Of a stretch of DNA of 45,871 nucleotides, positions 37,859-45,871 are shown in pieces. The notes beneath the pieces were generated by a model. It was not told the origin of the DNA and did no database searches. It saw only the letters and a list, made by a program, of their open reading frames with translations. Source of the stretch: Nocardia brasiliensis IFM 10847 (GTDB lineage: Bacteria; Actinomycetota; Actinomycetes; Mycobacteriales; Mycobacteriaceae); assembly GCF_000710915.1 (NCBI RefSeq), contig NZ_BAUA01000040.1:1-45871 (forward strand). The letters are read 5' to 3'. Position 1 is the first letter of the stretch; every line of letters starts with the position of its first letter. A program made the translations under genes and the position numbers.

Positions 37859-40704
37859 GCCTTCCCGGTACCGTGCAGCGTGATCTTCAGGCGTGGGTTC
37901 CCGTTCTTCTGGTTGATCTTTATCGTGGCGTCGAACTGGCCGACGTCGGGCGGATGGAACACAACCCGTAGATAGCAGTCCGTTTTCCCCTGCGGCGGCG
38001 GGCATTGGCCGTCGAGGATGGTGAAGGCTTTGCCGTTCATCCCGTCATCGAGCTGCACCACAGCCAGGTTGTCGCATTCCATGTACGCGAAGGGGATGTA
38101 CTTCTTGACCGCTTTTCCGACCTGGGTGATGTCGTAGAAGACGGTCGTGTTGTACGGGGTGCACAGCGGCTTCGGCGTCGTGCTGGCCGGAACGATCGGA
38201 ATCGGGACGACTGTCGTTGTGACGGTGGTTGTTTCGGCCGGTTCGTCGGTGGGGGCCGTGGTGGGCGGCGGTGCGCTCGGGGCGACCGACCGCGGCTGTC
38301 CGGTGCGGGTCGGTACGGGCTCCGGAGGTTGTTCGGGCTCTGCTGCCGGGGCCTGCGGCGTAGCGGTGGTGGGTACTACTTTGTCGGTGGCGGCGATCTC
38401 GGTGGGCGGGGGCATGATTCGCGTGCAGGTGCCCCAGAGGCCGAGCACGATGGCGACGATCACCGCGCCGATCAGGGTCCGGGGGACACGCGGGCGGCCG
38501 CGACCGGAGGGCCGGTCGGGTGGGGTCCGCCACTTCGAGATGGTGTCGCGCACCCGACGGGTCTCGGGATGGTCGGCGCCGAGGCGCGCGGTGAAGTTGG
38601 GCAGCCACGCCTCCCACAACTCGATCCGCTCCGCCCGCGAGGCGGTGGGTAGCGCGTACAGCGCGCCGAAGGCGCCGACCGGATCGCCCGCACCGAGGTA
38701 GTGCCGGACGGCGGCGACTTCCCGATACGCGGCTGCTTCGGCGGTGCCGCTCTGCACGAGCGCGGCGATGATCGCCCGGTGCGCGCGGACGCTCGACACG
38801 TCCTTACGCGGATTCGCCTTGCGCAGTGGGTCTTTCAACGCTGTATGCGCCACACCGAGGTGCTCGCCCGCGGTGCCCGGACGGCGCCGGGCGATCAACG
38901 CGCCGAGGCCGACGGACAGGTCGCGTACCTGCGATTCCTCGACGGTGCGAGCGCCGAGATCGTGCAACGCCCGCCGGACCACATCGATCGGCAGTACCGG
39001 TCCGGTTTCCGCGGCGACCACCACGGCGATCAGCAGCCCGACCGCCTCGGCGTGCGGTCCGGTCAGCGACCACTGCAGATGCCCGAGTCGATGCCGGACG
39101 AGGACGCCGATCGGGAGGCCCGCGGTGAAGTCGGCGTCCACGAGATACCGGTCTACCTGCAGGATCAAGCGGGCGTGCAGCCAGCCGCCCACCGCGCGCC
39201 ACGGACGGTCCGGCCACGGCGCGTCGGTCACGATTCCGGGATCGACGGCGGCGAGCGCGCGCGAGACCCGGGACCTCGGCCACGGTGCACCCTGCTCGTC
39301 CCGCGCGTGCCGCAGGAGGAAGGCGCCGATATCGCTCGCACCCGGCATCGGGAGTTCGAAACGCCACATACGAAGGGCCTGCGGCAAAGCCGGGGCGTCG
39401 GTGTCGCTGCGGGTGGTGCCGATCACCCGGACGTGCGCGAAATCGGCATGGCTGGTCAGTGTTTCGATCGCGGTCCACAGTTCGTCGCGGTGACCGTGCT
39501 CGGTCGGTAGATCGAGGCCGTCGAGGAGAAGTGTGGTGGTACGGCCAGTGTCGCCCAGTGTCCGCAGTGCGCGCGCCAATCGCGCTGCCACCTTGCGGTA
39601 TTCGTCGGCGACGGGCGCGCAGGCAGCGGCTGGGTCGAGCTCGCCGGCGGCGACGAGCAGCGCCACCCGGCGCTCGAGCTGGGCGGCCAGTTCGTCGGTC
39701 GTCGCACGCAGTGTGCTGGTGCCGGTCAGGAAGACCGCGGCGCCGATATGCGCTGCGCTGATCGCGGTTTCGAGGCCGAGCAGGTCGGGGCGCACCAGCA
39801 GGGCGACGGCGGTGGACTTGCCGCTGCCGCCCGGCCCGACCAGCATCCGCAGCCGCTCGTGGCCGTGCTCGGCCACGGTGTTCACCTGACCCCGCAGTGC
39901 CTTGGTGATCTGCAGGCCACGGACGAGTTCGTCGACAGTGCCGGCGTCCGGACGGTCGCGCACCGCGTCGCGGGACCGAGTCACGTTGGGCACCAGCCAC
40001 AATCCATGATCGGCGACGGCAACCGGCGATCCCGCGGCGAACGAGAAGTGCTGAGGCTGCTGATGCGCGCAGGCCTGTGCGACAGGTGTCAGGAGGTCTG
40101 CGGACAGTAAGTTCTCGCCACTGGCGGGTACGCCGGTACGAAAGGTGGCGAGCACGGTCTCGGTGAAACATCCGTTGTAGGCGTTGCTTTCGTCGCTGGC
40201 AACCAGTAGGTCCACGCGGCCGGACGCCTGCCGGATGAGGCTCGGCCAGCTACGTGCCCCCGCGTCCGCCACCGCCGCGGCCTCGCAGGTGTCCACCACG
40301 ACCACCAGGCCGTCCAGCCCGGACGAGCCGCTGATCCGTTCCTTGAGGGTCTGCGCGAGGTGCACGGCGTATTGCGAGTCCAGAATCGGCTTACCGGCGG
40401 CGTCGGATTCGAGCGAGTCGTGGGCGAGAAAATAATAGTCGCCATTGGTGCTGAGCCCGTGCCCGATGAGCCACAGCAGCAACGTTGCCCGGTGCTGTGC
40501 AGCGGACTCGAATGCCGCTCGCAAGGCGGCGTGTAGATTCCGGACGGTCGGATTCACAATTGTCATACCGCCCGATATCGCCGACTGCCACTGACCGTAA
40601 TCGGTAAGTGCGGCAGCGACTTCCGGGGCGAGGCGTGCGGGGAATCCGAGGTGGGGGAGCGCGGCGCATTTGGAGCCGATAATCAGCGCCAGCCTTCTCC
40701 CCAC
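37855..40704 (-). CDS. Caspase-like peptidase fused to P-loop NTPase, membrane anchor and C-terminal Ig-like domain
   Basis: 949 residues from the GTG at 40704 (GRRLALIIGS follows, the usual start of a caspase fold); a GTG at 40752 overlapping the LeuRS stop is also in frame. The caspase (C14) domain holds the His in LWLIGHGLS (about 82) and the Cys in VVVDTCEAA (about 140). The NTPase has Walker A GPGGSGKST (about 290) and Walker B TTLLLDGLDLP (about 390), with helical repeats after it. One transmembrane helix lies near 742-760 (LIGAVIVAIVLGLWG). A Pro/Thr linker and a C-terminal segment like an ASH/Hydin Ig domain (FHPPDVGQFDATIKI...LHGTG) follow. Caspase-STAND proteins are known or suspected inducers of cell suicide. 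It lies 38 nt after the LeuRS gene on the same strand. Confidence 0.82.
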   Translation of the reverse strand: MGRRLALIIGSKCAALPHLGFPARLAPEVAAALTDYGQWQSAISGGMTIVNPTVRNLHAALRAAFESAAQHRATLLLWLIGHGLSTNGDYYFLAHDSLESDAAGKPILDSQYAVHLAQTLKERISGSSGLDGLVVVVDTCEAAAVADAGARSWPSLIRQASGRVDLLVASDESNAYNGCFTETVLATFRTGVPASGENLLSADLLTPVAQACAHQQPQHFSFAAGSPVAVADHGLWLVPNVTRSRDAVRDRPDAGTVDELVRGLQITKALRGQVNTVAEHGHERLRMLVGPGGSGKSTAVALLVRPDLLGLETAISAAHIGAAVFLTGTSTLRATTDELAAQLERRVALLVAAGELDPAAACAPVADEYRKVAARLARALRTLGDTGRTTTLLLDGLDLPTEHGHRDELWTAIETLTSHADFAHVRVIGTTRSDTDAPALPQALRMWRFELPMPGASDIGAFLLRHARDEQGAPWPRSRVSRALAAVDPGIVTDAPWPDRPWRAVGGWLHARLILQVDRYLVDADFTAGLPIGVLVRHRLGHLQWSLTGPHAEAVGLLIAVVVAAETGPVLPIDVVRRALHDLGARTVEESQVRDLSVGLGALIARRRPGTAGEHLGVAHTALKDPLRKANPRKDVSSVRAHRAIIAALVQSGTAEAAAYREVAAVRHYLGAGDPVGAFGALYALPTASRAERIELWEAWLPNFTARLGADHPETRRVRDTISKWRTPPDRPSGRGRPRVPRTLIGAVIVAIVLGLWGTCTRIMPPPTEIAATDKVVPTTATPQAPAAEPEQPPEPVPTRTGQPRSVAPSAPPPTTAPTDEPAETTTVTTTVVPIPIVPASTTPKPLCTPYNTTVFYDITQVGKAVKKYIPFAYMECDNLAVVQLDDGMNGKAFTILDGQCPPPQGKTDCYLRVVFHPPDVGQFDATIKINQKNGNPRLKITLHGTGKA

Positions 40705-40742
40705 CGTTCCGATAATAATGCCGAGAACTCTGGAACGTCCGA

Positions 40743-42734
<1,992 letters not shown>

Positions 42735-42735
42735 G

Positions 42736-42862
42736 GTCACCTCACGGCGGAAGTCCGAATCGACCCGCGAGTCGTCGCCGGTCGAACGCGGGCACCACCT
42801 CCCACAGGAGGTCCGCCGTGCTGACTGTGCCCTCTCAGAACCGGGTCAGCACGGCCCGGTAA
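42736..42862 (-). promoter_or_regulatory. T-box-like leader of leuS with leucine (CUG) specifier
   Basis: Read on the minus strand. A hairpin has arms ACCGGG/CCCGGT (42860-42855 and 42845-42840); its 9-nt loop CCGTGCTGA holds CTG-A, a leucine codon followed by a purine, as in ultrashort-stem class II T-boxes. The loop can also pair over 10 bp with TCAGCACGGC (42824-42815). Then comes GGAGGTGGTGCCCGCG (42802-42787), close to the T-box consensus AGGGTGGNACCGCG with the UGGN bulge. ACCTCC (42812-42807) can pair either with GGAGGT (42802-42797) of that element or with GAGGT of the Shine-Dalgarno before the ATG, which would give translational control by uncharged tRNA-Leu. This was read by eye, not folded by program. 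Confidence 0.5.
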
Positions 42863-43424
42863 GCGCTGTCCCCGGGAACGTCATGCGCGCATCGTAACGC
42901 GCACCGCCGCGGTGGTGCGAATGCTTTTCCCGCCGGTCGCCACGCCGATATCGGCACCCGGTGCGGGATCGTCACCGATGTTTCGGGCGACACGATCGGA
43001 TAACAACAATCGCGACACGTGCTGAGCGCCGGGATATTTTCCTCGGCATGTGCATCGAGACCTCCTGTGTCCCGGCGTAATCGCCCGCAACCTCCTACCC
43101 ATCCGCGACAGGGGCCGTAACGAACTAGGAGGAACACTCGACCGCTGCCGTTGCGCCTCGCCCTGGAAGGAGAACAGTGATACGCGTCAGTTCGATACGT
43201 CCTACCGTCCCACTGACGAAATGTTCCCGGAACTTTCCGCTGACCGGAGTCGAGTGCGCGAGGCGCGTGTAACGAGCGGTGGTGTAGTAACTTTCGCTGT
43301 CGGTATCGGCGGCATTCGCCGGGCCGATCGGCCCGGTTCGATACGTGATGCCGGGGGTGGCTTCGGCAGGCCTGAATATCGTTCGTCCAGTGTGGCTGTA
43401 GCTGACTCGGGAGGTCGAAGGTCG
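42741..43424. other. Large divergent intergenic region between leuS and the fatty acyl-AMP ligase
   Basis: 684 bases. The left part (42741-42862) is the T-box-like leader of leuS. Further hairpins follow at 42885-42902 (GCGCG/CGCGC) and 42901-42918 (GCACCGCC/GGTGGTGC). A minus-strand 27-codon ORF lies at 42972-43055. On the plus strand, AGGAGG at 43128-43133 has no start codon at a usual distance. GGAAGGAG at 43165-43172 precedes a GTG opening a 31-codon frame (43177-43272) with no recognisable product. The rest up to 43424 is probably the untranslated leader of the ligase. The frame upstream of 43425 is open, but its translation does not look like protein. Confidence 0.55.
42972..43055 (-). 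CDS. Possible leader peptide, 27 residues
   Basis: Short frame starting at ATG 43055 with a strong AGGAGG 5 nt upstream, ending in TGA at 42974-42972. The peptide is basic (many Arg/Lys) with a run AIVVIR of branched-chain residues in the middle, no Leu. Codon use is not the G/C-ending pattern of the neighbours, so a conserved enzyme is unlikely. It lies upstream of the T-box-like leader on the same strand, so a translated leader for the leuS transcript is conceivable. It may also be chance. Confidence 0.25.
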   Translation of the reverse strand: MHMPRKISRRSARVAIVVIRSCRPKHR

Positions 43425-45119
43425 ATGAGTTACGAACAGATATCGGAACGTCCGTCGACTCTGGCGGACATCTTGGTGCGTCGTGGTGTCGAAGATCCCC
43501 ACCGAGTCGGCTACACGTTTCTCGACGCAGACGGGCACCGCGAAACAGAGGATTACGGGCGGCTCTTGGAACGTGTGCTCGGCTTGGCGACGCGGTTGCG
43601 GGAAATCAGTGCGCCGGGCGACCGCGTCCTGTTGCTCTGCCCGTCCGGTCTGGACATGGTGCACGCCTACTTCGCCTGTCTGCTGATCCGCCGTGTCGCT
43701 GTACCGCTGTACGTGCCGACCGGGCAACGCCATTCCGAGACCGTGGCGGCGATCGCCCGCGACAGTGGCGCGGCGGCCGTCATCGCGCCGCAACAGGCCG
43801 CGGCGGTGGCGCGTGAGCTGCTCGACTGGCCCGATGAGCGGATCCTCGACAGCACGGCGATCGGCGGCGGCGCCCAAGAGCTGCTCGACATGCCGCTGCC
43901 CACCGAAAACGATGTGGCACATCTGCAATACACCTCCGGCTCCACCGGCAGCCCGAAGGGCGTGGTGGTGCGCCATCGCAATCTGATGCACAACCTGGAA
44001 TGCCAGCGGCGCGCCTTCGGGCACACCGAGCGTAGTTCGGCGGTCCACTGGCTGCCGCCGTCGCACGATATGGGCCTGGTGCTGGGCATTCTTTCACCGC
44101 TTTTCGCCGGATACCCGGCGACGCTCATGGCGCCGATGACCTTCCTGCGTAAACCGCTGACCTGGCTGCGCGCGGTGGCCGAGCAGGCGAATACCACTGC
44201 GGGCGGGCCGAATCTGGCATTCGGCATCTGTGCCGAGCGGGTGTCGGCGGCCGAGGCCGAGGAATTGGATCTGTCGCGGTGGGATGTCGCGTTCGTCGGC
44301 GCGGAGCCGGTCAATCCGACCATTCTGCGCCGATTCGCCGACAAATTCGCCGTGAGCGGTTTTCGCCCGGAGAGTTTCTTCCCCGGATATGGACTGGCCG
44401 AGGCGACTTTGTATGTGAGCGGTGGGCCGGTCGGCTCGGGTCTGCGCACGCGCTCGTTCGCGAACGACGAACTGGAAAAGGGTTTCGTCGTCGCGACGCC
44501 GAACGGGCGCGAATTGGTCGATCTGGGCCCGGTCGGGGCCGCGACGGCGGCGGTGATCGATCCGGTGACGTCGCGGCGATCGGATTCCGGCCGGGTCGGC
44601 GAAATCTGGCTGGCCGGGGAAAGCGTCACCACCGGCTACTGGAACAAACCCGAAGAGAGCGAGCGGGCTTTTGCCGCGGAAATCGCGGGTGAGGCCGGTA
44701 CGCCATATCTGCGCACCGGCGATCTCGGTTTCCTGGCCGACGGGCATCTTTTTGTCTGCGGCCGGCTCAAGGAAGTGATGATCATCAACGGGCGGAATCT
44801 GTTCCCGCAGGACATCGAGTGGAGCATCGAGTCCACCCATCCGCGATTGCGTCGCGGGGGCTGCGCCGCGTTGTCGACCGAGGTGAACGGTGAAGAGCGT
44901 TTGATCGTCGTGCAGGAGCTCGACGAGGAAATCGCCGACGACACTGTGGCCGCGCTCGAACAATCGATCCGATCCGCGGTGAGCCGGGATCACGCCGTGG
45001 CGCTGTACCGAGTGATATTCGTCGACAAGGGCAAGGTGCTGAAAACGACCAGCGGGAAGATCCGGCGAGCGCAGCTACGTCACCTGTACGCCAACGAGAT
45101 CGGATCGAGGGCCATATGA
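43425..45119 (+). CDS. Fatty acyl-AMP ligase (FAAL)
   Basis: 564 residues from the ATG at 43425 (GGGAGG 10 nt upstream); the same frame is open back to 43050 but without protein-like sequence. Motifs of adenylate-forming enzymes: LQYTSGSTGSPKGVVV, then the FAAL-type HWLPPSHDMGLVLG, GGPNLAFGICAERV, VAFVGAEPVNP and FFPGYGLAEATLYVSGG, and the C-terminal YLRTGDLGFLADGHLFVCGR with KTTSGKIRR. FAALs make acyl-AMP and pass the chain to a carrier protein, here probably the ACP encoded by the next gene, with which it overlaps (ATGA). It therefore looks like the lipo-initiation step of a second NRPS/PKS cluster to the right. It is divergent from leuS. Confidence 0.9.
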   Translation: MSYEQISERPSTLADILVRRGVEDPHRVGYTFLDADGHRETEDYGRLLERVLGLATRLREISAPGDRVLLLCPSGLDMVHAYFACLLIRRVAVPLYVPTGQRHSETVAAIARDSGAAAVIAPQQAAAVARELLDWPDERILDSTAIGGGAQELLDMPLPTENDVAHLQYTSGSTGSPKGVVVRHRNLMHNLECQRRAFGHTERSSAVHWLPPSHDMGLVLGILSPLFAGYPATLMAPMTFLRKPLTWLRAVAEQANTTAGGPNLAFGICAERVSAAEAEELDLSRWDVAFVGAEPVNPTILRRFADKFAVSGFRPESFFPGYGLAEATLYVSGGPVGSGLRTRSFANDELEKGFVVATPNGRELVDLGPVGAATAAVIDPVTSRRSDSGRVGEIWLAGESVTTGYWNKPEESERAFAAEIAGEAGTPYLRTGDLGFLADGHLFVCGRLKEVMIINGRNLFPQDIEWSIESTHPRLRRGGCAALSTEVNGEERLIVVQELDEEIADDTVAALEQSIRSAVSRDHAVALYRVIFVDKGKVLKTTSGKIRRAQLRHLYANEIGSRAI

Positions 45120-45871
45120 GCGAGCCGCAGGGCCGCGCCGACACCACGACGTTCTTCCTCGGCTGGGCACAGCAGCGCCTGGGACTCGAGCAGATAGATC
45201 CGCGGACACCGCTCACCGCGCTGGGCCTCGACTCGGTCAAGGCGGCCGAGCTGTTGACGATTCTCGAGGACCGATTCGGCATCGAGGTATCCGCCGAAGA
45301 CATCTACGGTGACATGTGCGTCGCCGATCTGGTCGACGAGGTGGTCAACCATCGCGACGCCGGTGCCGTCGCCACGACCGTGGCCTCGTGCGCACCGGAT
45401 CGCCAGGTTGGTGCTGCCGTCGAGTTCGGCCTGTTCTTCTTCGCCAGCGACGCGCAGCAGCGTAGTTCGCAGCGGTACCAGCTGTTGTTCGACAGCGCGC
45501 GCTTCGCCGACGCACACGGCTTTTCCTCGATCTGGTTGCCGGAAAGGCACTTTCACAAGTTCGGCGGCCTCTACCCGAATCCGGCCGTGCTGGCGGCGGC
45601 GCTGGCGCCGGTGACCGAGCGGGTGCGGATCAGGGCGGGCAGCGTGGTGCTGCCGCTGCATGATCCGGTACGGGTCGCCGAGGACTGGTCGGTAGTCGAC
45701 AACCTGTCCGACGGCCGGGTCGATGTCGCGTTCGCCACGGGCTGGAACCCCGACGACTTCGTGCTGGCGCCCGACCGCTACCGCAGCCGGGTCGAGGTGA
45801 TGCGCGACGGCATGCAGACGGTCCGGCAGCTGTGGCGCGGCGAACCGATCTCGCTGCCGAACGGCGCGGGT
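45116..45871 (+). CDS. ACP fused to luciferase-like monooxygenase (partial, runs off the window)
   Basis: The open frame continues past the right edge (252 codons seen). The first 85 residues form a carrier domain with Ser40 in ALGLDSVKAAEL. From about residue 98 a flavin-dependent luciferase-like (LLM) domain starts: EFGLFFFASDAQQ, WLPERHFHKFGGLYPNP, RAGSVVLPLHDPVRVAEDW and DVAFATGWNPDDF. These are hallmarks of the LLM subfamily found inside NRPS/PKS proteins. The carrier probably receives the fatty acyl chain from the adjacent FAAL, and the monooxygenase may oxidise the bound chain. More domains, perhaps a full NRPS/PKS, may follow beyond the window. ATGA overlap with the FAAL gene. Confidence 0.85.
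   Translation, partial: MSEPQGRADTTTFFLGWAQQRLGLEQIDPRTPLTALGLDSVKAAELLTILEDRFGIEVSAEDIYGDMCVADLVDEVVNHRDAGAVATTVASCAPDRQVGAAVEFGLFFFASDAQQRSSQRYQLLFDSARFADAHGFSSIWLPERHFHKFGGLYPNPAVLAAALAPVTERVRIRAGSVVLPLHDPVRVAEDWSVVDNLSDGRVDVAFATGWNPDDFVLAPDRYRSRVEVMRDGMQTVRQLWRGEPISLPNGAG

Noticed and set aside
37855..40704. Ordinary serine/threonine kinase or SARP/STAND regulator
   Set aside because: No kinase motifs and no BTAD or HTH region. The N-terminus instead shows GHG and DTC of the caspase fold.
43050..43424. N-terminal extension of the fatty acyl-AMP ligase
   Set aside because: In frame, but the translation has no protein-like character. The ATG at 43425 has a good ribosome-binding site and starts at the usual FAAL N-terminus.

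Overview
The window is GC-rich, almost gap-free coding DNA with GTG/ATG starts, ATGA/GTGA stop-start overlaps and actinomycete gene families. The best guess is Nocardia or a close relative. That rests on overall character and on a class II, ultrashort-stem T-box-like leader of a kind known from Nocardia and Mycobacterium; no 16S gene is present.

Left edge (1-2.75 kb): the 3' end of a GntR/FCD regulator, a hairpin shared by convergent genes, a secreted protein and a two-helix membrane protein with Sel1/TPR-like repeats.

Main region (2.88-32.07 kb): one tightly coupled forward operon for a hybrid PKS/NRPS product. It carries an FkbJ/I/H/K-type set (ACP, acyl-CoA-dehydrogenase-like oxidase, FkbH glyceryl-ACP enzyme, 3-hydroxyacyl dehydrogenase) that should make hydroxymalonyl-ACP. 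An odd KAS III homologue lies among them. Next come a stand-alone A-T protein and a KS-(dead AT)-T-C protein in which the acyltransferase core is about half normal size and has lost its GHSxGE nucleophile. Two large NRPSs follow: C(dead)-A-T-E-C-A-T-E-C, and C-A-T-C-A-T-C. The second is split by one extra G at 27084-27086. No thioesterase, MbtH, phosphopantetheinyl transferase or exporter is visible. An SDR-type reductase/epimerase closes the operon. The apparent assembly line is: amino acid (A-T), hydroxymalonate (KS), D-(Ser-like code), D-Thr-like, Thr-like, and one unassigned residue. The condensation domain after the third NRPS adenylation unit has an HHHxxxDG motif, as in the beta-lactam-forming domain of nocardicin biosynthesis.

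Middle (32.1-37.8 kb): ordinary genes. These are an alpha/beta hydrolase, a CGNR regulator with an inverted repeat upstream, a TetR regulator divergent from a secreted SGNH lipase with a palindromic operator between them, a methyltransferase, an HD-domain protein and a GlxA-like AraC regulator.

Right (37.85-45.87 kb): on the minus strand, a leucyl-tRNA synthetase lacking the CP1 editing domain is followed by a caspase-NTPase-transmembrane protein, and is preceded by a leader that looks like a leucine T-box. Divergently, a fatty acyl-AMP ligase and an ACP-luciferase-like monooxygenase fusion begin what looks like a second lipopeptide-type cluster running off the right edge. The LeuRS variant could be a self-resistance enzyme for one of the two clusters. 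Its pairing with a caspase-like protein is the least expected arrangement in the window.
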